Shown here: piece after piece, positions 1-8,311 of the stretch
Layout: the number at the start of each line of letters is the position of its first letter
How positions within the stretch are numbered: position 1 is the stretch's first letter
Source: Cyclobacteriaceae bacterium
Lineage (GTDB): Bacteria > Bacteroidota > Bacteroidia > Cytophagales > Cyclobacteriaceae
Direction of reading: 5' to 3'
Assembly: GCA_030584025.1 (NCBI GenBank)
Contig: CP129487.1
Span: 744,001-808,000 of the forward strand
Length of the DNA: 64,000 nucleotides
The notes under the pieces: model-generated
Database searches by the model: none
What the model was told of the DNA's origin: nothing
The model's input: only the letters and a program-made list of their open reading frames with translations
Translations under genes and position numbers: made by a program

Positions 1-426
1 AAACATGAAGACGAAGTTGTTTTTACAGGTCCTTTCAATCGCATCGATTCAACATTTAATGATGACGATGATACGGATGATGGTGATGCCGGTTTGTTTG
101 CCGATGACGAAGATGAGTTTGATCGCACACATGAAAAGTACAGCGATCAGATCATTAATGAGGAAGGCATGATGGAACTGCGCAATACCCGTCAGCGCCT
201 GGAGCAGCAAGCCAAGGAACGTAAGGAGAAATTGAAGACTGCGCGTAAGCAGGAAATGACCAAGGAGGAGTTCAACGAGAAGTGGGCATTACCGGCATAC
301 TTACGCAGAGGAATCAAGATGGATAATGTTCCCCATTCTTCTGAGTCGTTTATAAGCAAGTATAACCTGAATGACGACAACAATATTCTGGGGAACAACA
401 AGTTCCTGCATGATAATGTGGACTGA
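1..426 (+). CDS. ftsZ: Cell division protein FtsZ, C-terminal part (5' truncated by window)
   Basis: The reading frame is open from base 1 and ends at TGA 424-426, so the gene starts outside the window. What is visible is an acidic, low-complexity linker rich in Asp, a basic helical stretch (RQRLEQQAKERKEKLKTARK) and the conserved tail with PAYLRRG followed by NNKFLHDNVD. This tail is the conserved C-terminal peptide of Bacteroidota FtsZ, which binds membrane anchors and regulators of the Z ring. The GTPase domain is not in the window. The Asp-rich linker is variable between species, so only the last roughly 45 residues carry the identification. The protein works in the cytoplasm at the division site. 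Confidence 0.85.
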   Translation, partial: KHEDEVVFTGPFNRIDSTFNDDDDTDDGDAGLFADDEDEFDRTHEKYSDQIINEEGMMELRNTRQRLEQQAKERKEKLKTARKQEMTKEEFNEKWALPAYLRRGIKMDNVPHSSESFISKYNLNDDNNILGNNKFLHDNVD

Positions 427-601
427 TCTCAGGTAGAAGAAATGATCCGATTCCGATCAACGATTTCAAAGGTATGGCATTTCCGGTGCGACTGGTATTT
501 TACTCCATTCGTAGTGGTTGTTGGTGGTAAATATTTTTTGCCGGCACCGGTATGCCTTTTCATTAATCCCGGCTAACGGGAACCATTTTTTACCTTTGAG
601 A

Positions 602-630
602 AGCCCCGACAGACGGTCGGGGCTTTTTTT
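602..630 (+). terminator. Intrinsic terminator
   Basis: A perfect 9-bp stem (602-610 with 616-624) and 5-base loop are followed by a T run at 624-630. It is oriented to stop transcription coming from ftsZ, 176 bases after its stop codon. The stretch 427-601 before it holds no credible gene; a TAnnTTTG match at 591-598 abuts the stem and is probably chance. Confidence 0.85.
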
Positions 631-669
631 ATGATTTAGCGCTACGGAAAACCACGTTTCAGGGTTGCA

Positions 670-677
670 TAATTTTG
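670..677 (+). promoter_or_regulatory. Possible -7 promoter box (TAATTTTG)
   Basis: This octamer fits the Bacteroidota -7 consensus TAnnTTTG and lies 55 bases before the small lipoprotein gene at 733. No TTG -33 element is seen at the expected 19-21 base spacing, so support is weak. Confidence 0.3.
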
Positions 678-732
678 GTATTCAGATTGGCCCCATCCTT
701 GCAATACAGGCAGTATACCAACTTCAATTGTT

Positions 733-1137
733 ATGAAACGGTTACTTTTCTTCGCTTTGCTGATCGGATTATCGGGCTGCGAATTTTACTATTACGATCC
801 TGTTTACGATTCTCGTGAACGTGTAATCGGACGTTACGATGTTGAGGAGTATAGTGAGACGTTTAATGATTATACCTCCTTCTCCGTGTGGATCGAACGG
901 TCGAATAATTATTCCGATGAGGTTTGGATTGACAATTTTTATGCAGTGAACATCAGCGTCCGGGCCGTCATCAATTACGATAAACTAACTATCCCGCGTC
1001 AGGTAGTGAATGGTTACGAAGTAGAAGGCGTGGGAACCATATATGCCTCAAGTATTTCGCTTAGCTATCGGGTAAAGGATTTGTACAATAACTCCCGAAC
1101 TGATTTTCTGGAAGCAACAGCGTACAAGCAATACTGA
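733..1137 (+). CDS. Small lipoprotein of unknown function
   Basis: A 134-residue protein with a short basic start, a hydrophobic stretch and a lipobox (LSGC, Cys16), so it should be exported and lipidated. The mature part is rich in Tyr, Asn and Ser and alternates polar and hydrophobic residues in a way that suggests a compact beta fold. I recognise no family. It stands alone: the ftsZ terminator lies upstream and its own strong terminator lies 24 bases after its stop codon, so it is probably a single-gene transcript. An envelope role is inferred only from the signal sequence. Confidence 0.75.
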   Translation: MKRLLFFALLIGLSGCEFYYYDPVYDSRERVIGRYDVEEYSETFNDYTSFSVWIERSNNYSDEVWIDNFYAVNISVRAVINYDKLTIPRQVVNGYEVEGVGTIYASSISLSYRVKDLYNNSRTDFLEATAYKQY

Positions 1138-1161
1138 TACACGTGTTAGGTTAGAAGTGAG

Positions 1162-1192
1162 GTCATGGGCGTTAGTGCCCATGACTTTTTTT
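1162..1192 (+). terminator. Intrinsic terminator after the lipoprotein gene
   Basis: A 9-bp perfect stem (1162-1170 with 1177-1185), 6-base loop and T run 1186-1192. The T run reaches the stop codon of the convergent nfeD gene. No matching T run exists on the other strand, so it acts in the plus direction only. Confidence 0.85.
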
Positions 1193-2516
1193 ATGCTTTC
1201 TTTACGCGTAGCGAAGTTGTCTCATCATCCAGAACCACAATGGCATCACCTTTTTCAATGTATTCTCCACGGGTATAGGCATCGTAAAGTTGTCCTTCAA
1301 TCATCACTTTCCCACCTGGACGTAAAACCGTATGGGCTACTCCCGTTTTTCCTTTCATGGATTGCGCAGCCGCACTTACGGTAAATCCTTTTTCCCGTTC
1401 CTGGGTATCGGTAAGTGCAATGCGTTTAAAGAATCGGGTTTCATGCAAGCGCGAACCACCAACAAACAATAGAATGATCCCACCTAAAATTCCGCCAAAG
1501 GTTGCCGCTACCGCATACAGCAATTCATTCGCAGGTACGAAATCAAAATTAAAGGCATCGTTGTTAATCATGATCAGGATAAGCGACATTACCGTGAGGG
1601 AAATGCCGGCAATACCGGCAACGCCAAATCCCGGAAGCACAAAAATCTCCACTGCAATTAATGCTAAGCCGCAAAACAAAGCAATGATCTCCCAGTTTTC
1701 GGCAAGACCGTTCAGGTAGTAAGGCACCAGATAAAGTATGAGCGCCACCCCGGCAGCAAAAAGTGGAAAGCCAACACCGGGTGTTTGAAGTTCAAAATAT
1801 ATTCCTCCAATAATGATCAAAATAAGTAGCCCACTGATGAACGGATTCAGAAAAAAGGCAATTACTTTATCGGTAGCTTTTAATTGAAACCGAACCAGGT
1901 TGTACTTTTCAATTTTATTTCGCTCTAAGATTTCTTCAATGGATTCAACCTTAGCTTCACAAAAACCAAATTTGATAGCTTCTGAAGTTGAGAACGTTAC
2001 GATCTGCCCGGCTTCGGTAACACTATCAATGGCAATGTCCTCATCAACCATGGCTTCGGCAATTCTCGGGTCGCGTCCGTTTTCTTCTGCAGTAGTGCGC
2101 ATAATAGCCCGCATATACGATTGATATTTGTCAGGTGCTTTTTCACCCGTTCCGGTTACCACAGTCGCTGCCCCAATGCTCGCTGCTGGCGACATGTAAA
2201 TACTATCGCAAGCAATAGAGATCAGGGCACCTGCTGAAGCGGCATCGGAATTGATGAACACCCACACCGGCTTTTTATACTGCATGATGCGATCAACAAT
2301 TTCCTTGGCATCGGTAAGAATACCTCCGTAGGTATCCATTTCAATAATCACAATGTCGGCATTTATTTTCTTTGCATGATCAAGGGCCAATTCAACATAC
2401 CGGTTGGTTCTGGGGTCTATTTCGCTTTTGATTTCCATTACCATAACAGTTGGTTCCTGCGCGTAAACGATGGAAGCAACCGAAATGACAAACAGCATGG
2501 AGAAAAGAAACCTCAT
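1191..2516 (-). CDS. NfeD-family membrane-bound ClpP-class serine protease
   Basis: The preferred start (ATG at 2516) gives a 441-residue protein opening with a clean signal peptide (MRFLFSMLFVISVASIVYAQ); the open frame reaches upstream to 2588 but adds an unlikely N-terminal extension. Residues 22-200 form a ClpP/crotonase-like protease domain; the nucleophile is probably Ser94 in AASAGAL. Several hydrophobic helices follow (about 220-370), and the protein ends in the NfeD OB-fold domain (GKTGVAHTVLRPGGKVMIEG and after). Known relatives (archaeal PH1510) cleave stomatin-type membrane proteins. No stomatin/SPFH gene is adjacent here, so the substrate is unknown. Confidence 0.88.
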   Translation of the reverse strand: MRFLFSMLFVISVASIVYAQEPTVMVMEIKSEIDPRTNRYVELALDHAKKINADIVIIEMDTYGGILTDAKEIVDRIMQYKKPVWVFINSDAASAGALISIACDSIYMSPAASIGAATVVTGTGEKAPDKYQSYMRAIMRTTAEENGRDPRIAEAMVDEDIAIDSVTEAGQIVTFSTSEAIKFGFCEAKVESIEEILERNKIEKYNLVRFQLKATDKVIAFFLNPFISGLLILIIIGGIYFELQTPGVGFPLFAAGVALILYLVPYYLNGLAENWEIIALFCGLALIAVEIFVLPGFGVAGIAGISLTVMSLILIMINNDAFNFDFVPANELLYAVAATFGGILGGIILLFVGGSRLHETRFFKRIALTDTQEREKGFTVSAAAQSMKGKTGVAHTVLRPGGKVMIEGQLYDAYTRGEYIEKGDAIVVLDDETTSLRVKKA

Positions 2517-2719
2517 ATATTTCGACTTTATCGTGTGGTAAATACGTACAAAAATAGCCATTAAGCAACCCTTAAAGGCATTCGGCATTGGGGCATTTTT
2601 TTGGCGGGTTATTTGTTACCAGAATGGGTAAGGTTTAGCAGATTTAGCCTTTTTTACGGCTTTAAGTTTGTGTAATTTGGTATCAAAATAAGTAACCGGG
2701 AGGTTCGTTACTGAGTAGT

Positions 2720-3748
2720 ATGATTAAATTTTTGATTATTACTGGTCTCTCATTTTTTAATCCCCCGCAAGATTCGATCGGGATTGAGACCATCAACGGA
2801 AAAACATTTGTCATCCATAAAGTGGGAGAGAAGGAGACCCTATATGGTATCTCCAGGCGATATGGTGTAACTGTTACGCAGATTTTGGAATTCAACAAGA
2901 CCGCTGATGCGGGATTGGAAATTGGCCAGATTCTTAAAGTACCCTATATTCCCAGCCCGAAAACTCCGAAAGGGGCCACGGTGCATAAGGTTGCTGAAAA
3001 GGAAACGCTGTTTTCCATTTCGCGACAATACAACGTAACCATTGACGAGATTAAGCAATGGAACAGCCTGCCCGACAATTCGCTTTCAGTTGGTCAGGAG
3101 TTGGTGATTAAAGCCACAAACACGATTCCCGGTATGCCACAAGCTCAGCCGATGGAAATGAAATCGGCCCGCACCGTTCACACCGTGGCGCAAAAGGAAA
3201 CGTTGTTCAGTATTTCACGTCAGTATGGTGCCACAATAGATCAATTGAAAACCTGGAATAACCTGACCTCAGAAGAATTAAGTATCGGACAGGTTCTTTT
3301 TGTGGCCCAGCCAATCTACAATAGCACTTCTCAAACTCAAGCCAATCCGGTTGTTGAAACAACACAACAAACAACAACACCAACTCCAGTCAACACAGAA
3401 GTACCGGTTACAAAAACGGAAGTTACACCCCAGGTAAAAGCACCGGTTGTCACCATATCTGAATCCGTAACCAATAAAGACGAGATTAAGGAATCTGGTC
3501 TGGCCGAATTGATTGACGGAACGGAAGGCAACCGAAAGTACCTGGCGTTGCACCGCACCGCACCTGTGGGAACCATTTTGAAAATCCGCAATGAAATGAA
3601 TAACCGTGAGGTGTTTGTTCGGGTAATCGGCAAACTTCCGGATACGGCATTAACGGATAAGCTCGTCATCAAAATTTCAAAATCAGCCTACGACAGGTTA
3701 GGCGCGATTGATCCCCGCTTTCGTGTAGAAGTTACCTATTACAAATGA
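2720..3748 (+). CDS. LysM-repeat protein with C-terminal RlpA-like double-psi barrel
   Basis: A 342-residue envelope protein. Three LysM modules are visible, each with the pattern H-K/T-V-x-E/Q-KETL-S/G-ISR-YG/N: roughly residues 31-75, 87-131 and 150-195. A Thr/Pro/Gln-rich linker follows (about 200-250), then an RlpA/DPBB-type domain (about 255-342). LysM modules bind peptidoglycan; the barrel is found in septal and cell-wall proteins. The N-terminus is hydrophobic but short, so export by a signal sequence is likely but not clear. Its stop overlaps the start of the next gene by 4 bases (ATGA), so it is translationally coupled with the OmpA-domain gene. Confidence 0.85.
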   Translation: MIKFLIITGLSFFNPPQDSIGIETINGKTFVIHKVGEKETLYGISRRYGVTVTQILEFNKTADAGLEIGQILKVPYIPSPKTPKGATVHKVAEKETLFSISRQYNVTIDEIKQWNSLPDNSLSVGQELVIKATNTIPGMPQAQPMEMKSARTVHTVAQKETLFSISRQYGATIDQLKTWNNLTSEELSIGQVLFVAQPIYNSTSQTQANPVVETTQQTTTPTPVNTEVPVTKTEVTPQVKAPVVTISESVTNKDEIKESGLAELIDGTEGNRKYLALHRTAPVGTILKIRNEMNNREVFVRVIGKLPDTALTDKLVIKISKSAYDRLGAIDPRFRVEVTYYK

Positions 3749-4869
3749 TTCGCCTGGCACTTTTAGGTGGATGGCTTATGTCGTTTTCAGCATGGGCACA
3801 AAACCTGGTGCCTAATCCAAGCTTTGAAGAACTTATTCGTTGTCCGCATAGCTTCAGCACTGATCGCAAAGATTTCATCGTTCCGGGCTGGGTCTCTGCC
3901 ACGCGCGGCACACCCGATCAATTTCACGCGTGCAGTTGGGGCGAAGCCGATGTACCCTATAACTGGGCCGGATCATCAAATGCAAAAACCGGAAAGGGAT
4001 ATGTGGGTATTTATGTGTGGATGAGTCGTACCGATGACAACAACTACCGCGAATACATTCAATGCGAACTGGCAGAACCCCTGCGAAGTGGAACACGCTA
4101 CCGGGTGGAGTTTTATTACAAGCTGGCCTCCTATGCCGTGTATGCGGCTAACCGTATTGGCTTACACCTTTCATCAGAGCAACTTATGTACGATCACGAT
4201 CAGCTTATTGATGTAGTGCCGATTCTTTCTGTTGAAACTGATTCAGCAATAACTTCCAAAACGGGCTCGTGGGAGCATGCGGTTATGGAGTTCAAGGCAA
4301 CCGGTGGGGAGCGCTTCGTGACCATCGGCAATTTTTACAATAATACACAAACCAAATCAACACGACTGCCACAACGAATTGGTAAGAGTAACATGTTGGT
4401 GAATAGTGCATATTATTTTATCGATGATGTTTCCGTTGAGCCGCTGGATTCAGTGCCCCCAATTACACTGTCGCGTACAGAATTTTCGTCTGAGCATATT
4501 GAACTGGATCGCGATTACATTTTGAAGAACATTCAATTTGAGTTTGATAGCTATATGTTACTCAAATCTTCATTTAGAGAGTTGGATATGGTTGTTGATA
4601 TACTGAAAACCAATCCTACCTTCAATGTACGGCTATCCGGGCATACCGATTTTATTGGCTCCGATGAGTATAACCTTACCCTGTCGCGTAATCGTGCCCG
4701 AAGTGTTGCCGATTATTTTATTTCAAAAGGAATTAAACCGGAACGCATTCAGTCGTTTGGTTTTGGAAAGACAAGACCAATTGTATTTGAAAAAACAGAC
4801 GAAGCACGAATGATCAACCGCAGGGTAGAGATTCGGTTTACAGCACCGGAGCCTGTTGGTAAGTTTTAG
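3745..4869 (+). CDS. OmpA-family outer membrane/peptidoglycan-anchoring protein
   Basis: 374 residues. A signal peptide (cleavage near SAWAQ) is followed by a beta-sandwich region of about 220 residues starting NLVPNPSFEE, a pattern common to carbohydrate-binding-like domains of Bacteroidota surface proteins. The C-terminal roughly 105 residues are an OmpA peptidoglycan-binding domain: IQFEFDSYML, LSGHTDFIGSDEYN, LSRNRARSVADY, SFGFGKTRP, NRRVEIRF. It is coupled to the LysM gene upstream, which fits a joint cell-wall role. Its 3' end overlaps the convergent alkB gene by 32 bases. Confidence 0.88.
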   Translation: MIRLALLGGWLMSFSAWAQNLVPNPSFEELIRCPHSFSTDRKDFIVPGWVSATRGTPDQFHACSWGEADVPYNWAGSSNAKTGKGYVGIYVWMSRTDDNNYREYIQCELAEPLRSGTRYRVEFYYKLASYAVYAANRIGLHLSSEQLMYDHDQLIDVVPILSVETDSAITSKTGSWEHAVMEFKATGGERFVTIGNFYNNTQTKSTRLPQRIGKSNMLVNSAYYFIDDVSVEPLDSVPPITLSRTEFSSEHIELDRDYILKNIQFEFDSYMLLKSSFRELDMVVDILKTNPTFNVRLSGHTDFIGSDEYNLTLSRNRARSVADYFISKGIKPERIQSFGFGKTRPIVFEKTDEARMINRRVEIRFTAPEPVGKF

Positions 4870-5950
4870 TTGTCCAGTCTTCCAGCCGACTATTCATTTG
4901 AGTAAACCAAAGGGGTGGAACAAGTGCCATCAAAATCATGGTAGGATATCCATACGGCAACTGCGGACTTTCATCATAATGCTTGAGAATCTGATATCGC
5001 TTTCCCGCATAAGCATGGTGATCGGAATGGCGCTGCAGTTGAAATAAGAAAAAATTACTGATTAGATGACTGGCATTCCATGAGTGCAGTGGATTTACAC
5101 GTTCATACTTTCCAGGAGAAACTTCTCTTCTGCTGACTCCATAATGTTCAACATAGTTCACCAACTCCAGAAGAGTAAAAGCCAAAAAGCTTTGAGCAAA
5201 GAAAAACACAGGAATAGTCAAGGTGACTTCACCCAGCCATAGCGAAAATGCACCTGTAATCGCCACACAAAAAATGATGGGCAGGAGGGTAAATGCAATC
5301 ATGGTGTTTTTCCAGTGATATACAGGGAGTCCTCTTTTCTTCATCACCTCATTCTCCAGCTTCCATGCGTGCCGGTATCCACCAAATACGGAACGAACCC
5401 AGAATTGATAGAAGTTTTCATCCTTTTTGGCTGTGGCCGGATCAAGTGGTGTGGCCACCCAAACGTGATGTCCGCGGTTGTGCTCCACGTAAAAGTGCAT
5501 GTATGACACCGTCATCAATAAAAGTTTGGCGTAAAATCTTTCCCATGCCGATTTCTTATGCCCGAGTTCATGTGCAACGGTTATACCGATACCTCCGGTT
5601 ACAAGTGCAACGCTGAGTACAAAGCCAAACCATTCGGTAAGTGATAGCAAGGTTCCGGTGGTTACTGCATAACAAGCCCAGATTATAAAAGCAACCTGAA
5701 TGTATGTCCACACATACGTGACAAACCGATAGTAATACTCCTCACTTACCTCCTTTACCTGATCATCGGGTACATTGGTTGTGTCAAGTCCGGTAAGCTG
5801 ATCAATGATGGGTATGATGATAAAAGCAAAAGCAATGGCCAGGTAATTCCACCATCCACCGGCATAAAATCCTACGACTACAAGTGCGGGTAAAATGAAG
5901 GCTGTAAAAAAGCCGATTTTCTTGAGGTGTCTCACACCTCTAAAATACAC
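4838..5950 (-). CDS. alkB: Alkane 1-monooxygenase, AlkB type
   Basis: An integral-membrane non-haem di-iron hydroxylase that oxidises n-alkanes to 1-alkanols. The histidine motifs of the family are present: HELGHKK, EHNRGHHVWVATPLDPATA, NYVEHYG and LQRHSDHHAYAGKRYQ. Around six membrane helices are visible and the 370-residue length is close to normal. The start is uncertain: no ATG exists near the N-terminus, only GTG codons at 5950 and 5935, and a perfect 7-bp inverted repeat (5924-5940) lies across them. No rubredoxin or rubredoxin reductase gene is nearby, so electron donors must be encoded elsewhere. Confidence 0.9.
   Translation of the reverse strand: MYFRGVRHLKKIGFFTAFILPALVVVGFYAGGWWNYLAIAFAFIIIPIIDQLTGLDTTNVPDDQVKEVSEEYYYRFVTYVWTYIQVAFIIWACYAVTTGTLLSLTEWFGFVLSVALVTGGIGITVAHELGHKKSAWERFYAKLLLMTVSYMHFYVEHNRGHHVWVATPLDPATAKKDENFYQFWVRSVFGGYRHAWKLENEVMKKRGLPVYHWKNTMIAFTLLPIIFCVAITGAFSLWLGEVTLTIPVFFFAQSFLAFTLLELVNYVEHYGVSRREVSPGKYERVNPLHSWNASHLISNFFLFQLQRHSDHHAYAGKRYQILKHYDESPQLPYGYPTMILMALVPPLWFTQMNSRLEDWTTKTYQQAPVL
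5924..5940. repeat. Perfect inverted repeat across the alkB start region
   Basis: Arms GAGGTGT (5924-5930) and ACACCTC (5934-5940) with a 3-base loop. In the mRNA it would form a hairpin over the likely GTG start codons. It could be a REP-like palindrome that landed on the gene start, an operator, or a translational control element; sequence alone does not decide. Confidence 0.6.
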
Positions 5951-5977
5951 AATTTTAAAATTTTGAAATAGGGGGAG

Positions 5978-6583
5978 TTATTCAGAAACCATCTGGAAAA
6001 GAGGCTTCTGCTCTACCTTACTGGTGTGATCGATCTCGCGCATGTGATCTTTGTTCTCCTGGATGAATTTATTGTAAGTGACTACAATGGCATCATAATC
6101 CGAGCGGTAGTGTTCAATACTTTCTTCTGCTTTGCGGATTTGATTTACCAAATTCTGCATGGTGGTGTTATAGGCATAGGCGGTGTGTCCTTCCGATAGT
6201 GAAATCAATTCGTTGACCAATGAGTTTGAAGCAAAATCGTATTCGGCAACAAGGTCGGGGTTCGACATGCTTTTGGGGGTGTACCGGATTCGCTTTAACT
6301 GTTCAATCCGATGTTCCAGTGATTTAACCTTTTCAGGATCCAATTGAGCTGATATCTTCAGTTCATGCAGTAGGTTGTGCATGGCCTTTATTTTCTGGTT
6401 GTCATCATTAATCATCAGGTTCCAGGCGGTGTGCAGGCTGTCTTGTAAATCCAGGTAGACTTCCGTTAGCGAGTCAACGTGTGTAAAATGGGTTGCCATA
6501 TCCCTGGTTTTAGGATTGTCGCAACTTGCTAAAATCAGCGCTCCGCTAAAGAAAACCCAGGTGATGTGATGATGTTTGTTCAT
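5978..6583 (-). CDS. Coiled-coil lipoprotein of unknown function
   Basis: 201 residues with a signal sequence and lipobox (LASC, Cys21). The mature part is almost entirely helical with heptad-like patterns (for example KVKSLEHRIEQLKRIR and NLVNQIRKAEESIEHY), so an elongated coiled coil anchored to a membrane is likely. No catalytic motif is visible and I recognise no named family. It sits between alkB and paaD on the same strand but with gaps of 27 and 112 bases, so membership in either operon is uncertain. Confidence 0.75.
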   Translation of the reverse strand: MNKHHHITWVFFSGALILASCDNPKTRDMATHFTHVDSLTEVYLDLQDSLHTAWNLMINDDNQKIKAMHNLLHELKISAQLDPEKVKSLEHRIEQLKRIRYTPKSMSNPDLVAEYDFASNSLVNELISLSEGHTAYAYNTTMQNLVNQIRKAEESIEHYRSDYDAIVVTYNKFIQENKDHMREIDHTSKVEQKPLFQMVSE

Positions 6584-6695
6584 GTTAAATGCTCCTGAAG
6601 TACGAATACGGCTTATCGAAGTAAAGGTTTATGCTATCCGAGTGACATTTATCAGCAACGTGCTAAAATGGTCAATTTTCAACTAAATCGCTTAC

Positions 6696-7181
6696 TTATA
6701 AGGGTTTAAACTGTTCAAATGCTTCCCGGCAATCCTCACAATAGTGTATCGACCGGCACAAGGTGGGGCCAAACGGATTTTTAAGGGTTGTATTTGAACC
6801 TCCGCATCGGGGGCAGGCGGCATGTTCGAGTACGTCAATATCGGAAAAAAGATTTTTACCCACAGGTGGCGGAGCCAAACCGAATTGTTTAAGGGCTTTT
6901 CGGCCCTTTTCAGAAATCTTATCGGATGTCCAGGGCTCTTTAAAAGATACAGTAATGGATACGTTGTTCATGCCATTTTTTGCCAGCACATCTTTCACAT
7001 CTTGCTTCATCATGTCTAAAGCCGGGCATCCTACAAAAGTTGGTGTCATTTCTATATCGACCTGATCGTTTTCAACGGAAACATGGGTGATAACCCCAAG
7101 ATCCACCAACGACAAAACCGGTATTTCCGGGTCCTTCACCTCTTCCAGCAACGTATAAATATCTTCGGATGATCGCATCAT
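6696..7181 (-). CDS. paaD: Phenylacetyl-CoA 1,2-epoxidase maturation/assembly subunit PaaD
   Basis: 161 residues. The N-terminal part (about 1-100) is a MIP18/DUF59-type domain with DPEIPVLSLVDLGVI and TPTFVGCPALDMM. The C-terminal part carries a zinc-ribbon-like set of cysteines (CPRCGG ... C ... YCEDC). PaaD belongs to the phenylacetyl-CoA epoxidase (PaaABCE) gene set and is thought to help metal-cluster maturation. It is the last gene of the paa operon here, 36 bases after paaC. Confidence 0.92.
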   Translation of the reverse strand: MMRSSEDIYTLLEEVKDPEIPVLSLVDLGVITHVSVENDQVDIEMTPTFVGCPALDMMKQDVKDVLAKNGMNNVSITVSFKEPWTSDKISEKGRKALKQFGLAPPPVGKNLFSDIDVLEHAACPRCGGSNTTLKNPFGPTLCRSIHYCEDCREAFEQFKPL

Positions 7182-7217
7182 ATCTAAAACAACTGAATCA
7201 ATGCTTGAAGGGTTCCA

Positions 7218-7973
7218 TTACCACTCGGCAGTGGGGTCAATACGAAATACCTCACTCATTTCATTTAGTAGTGGTTGCAGGTGTTCACTATGCTTTCCTA
7301 TTCTTCCACCCAATACAGGTTGAACCGTGTTCAAGTCGGGTAACTGAAGTCGTGTTTCATTAATGATGGCGCTGATTTTCTCCAACCATTTTTCCTGTAG
7401 TTGCTTCTCTCCGGCAAAAACGCCACTATCTATTAATTCCTGTTCGTATGGCGATTCTTCAAACATCCCCAATGCGTAGGGAAGCGCATGCTCAAGCGAT
7501 TTCTGCAGGCGTACTACACTTTCTTCAGTAGCGCTGCCCAATTGTTTTACCCACGTGTTGGCGTGAAGCGTATGGTAACGGAGTTCTGCACGCACCTTCA
7601 CGGCCAGTTCGGCCAAGGGTTGAAAGGATGATTCCGTGAGCATATCGAAGCGCATGATCTCGGCTGTGTCGTATAAAAAGTGACGAATCAGACTAAAGTC
7701 GTACTCACCATTGGGCAATTCGGTAAAAATGGAGTTATGAAATTGTTCGGCATTGCGTGTGAAGGCAACCGTATCGGGTTCTTGTTCCCCTAATGAATGA
7801 AGAATGGTATAGAGTGCATAACTCTGCCCCACTTTGTCTTGCGCCATGGATGAGAAGGCAATATCCTCTTCCAGTAGCGGCCCAAAGCCGGTCCACTCTG
7901 AATTGCGATGCCCCAGGATAAGCTGGTCATCAGCCATTTTGTACAATAGTTCTTTTATGGCGAGTTCGTTCAT
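7218..7973 (-). CDS. paaC: Phenylacetyl-CoA 1,2-epoxidase structural subunit PaaC
   Basis: 251 residues, the usual length. PaaC is a ferritin-like four-helix protein that pairs with the catalytic PaaA but lacks a working di-iron site. Recognisable features are the N-terminal helix with MADDQLILGHRNSEW, the EEDIAFSSMAQDKVGQS helix, and the LRYHTLHANTWV motif. Its start overlaps the end of the upstream membrane-protein gene by 4 bases (7970-7973), and paaD follows 36 bases after its stop. Confidence 0.93.
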   Translation of the reverse strand: MNELAIKELLYKMADDQLILGHRNSEWTGFGPLLEEDIAFSSMAQDKVGQSYALYTILHSLGEQEPDTVAFTRNAEQFHNSIFTELPNGEYDFSLIRHFLYDTAEIMRFDMLTESSFQPLAELAVKVRAELRYHTLHANTWVKQLGSATEESVVRLQKSLEHALPYALGMFEESPYEQELIDSGVFAGEKQLQEKWLEKISAIINETRLQLPDLNTVQPVLGGRIGKHSEHLQPLLNEMSEVFRIDPTAEW

Positions 7974-8311
7974 GATGATGAATCCTGATTTGATACTTGT
8001 TCTATTAATGAGCTATTGATGATTAGATTATTTAATAGAATTGAAAGCAGTATGAATAAAAAGTAAGATTGTGATGTTGTTAGAGATAAGATGCTGAGTA
8101 CTATTGTTAATAGTGGCAGTGCCAATAGAGTAACTTTTATAATGATATTTTTTACCCGATAGTTCTTTTGGTCGTATATGTAAAGAATGCCTTGAGCAAT
8201 TGCACCAATGTAAATCAATTGAAAGCCTAAACTCACTCCGGCCGAATATAAGATTATCCCACTGAGAAGGATGAAAAATGGTGGGAAGTCTATGATTTTC
8301 TTTTGTTTCAC
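7970..8311 (-). CDS. Small membrane protein embedded in the paa operon, unknown function
   Basis: 113 residues with about four hydrophobic helices and a short polar tail. It lies between paaB and paaC, which are normally adjacent, and overlaps both by exactly 4 bases, so it is translationally coupled on each side and must be expressed with the epoxidase. Its base composition is clearly different: 18 G/C of 60 in 8041-8100, against 33 of 60 in a paaA stretch at 9661-9720. This suggests later acquisition or relaxed composition. No family is recognised; a link to phenylacetate uptake or membrane placement of the enzyme is speculation. Confidence 0.8.
   Translation of the reverse strand: MKQKKIIDFPPFFILLSGIILYSAGVSLGFQLIYIGAIAQGILYIYDQKNYRVKNIIIKVTLLALPLLTIVLSILSLTTSQSYFLFILLSILLNNLIINSSLIEQVSNQDSSS

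Noticed and set aside
591..598. TACCTTTG as a promoter
   Set aside because: It directly abuts the ftsZ terminator stem; any transcript would start at the terminator itself and no -33 element is present.
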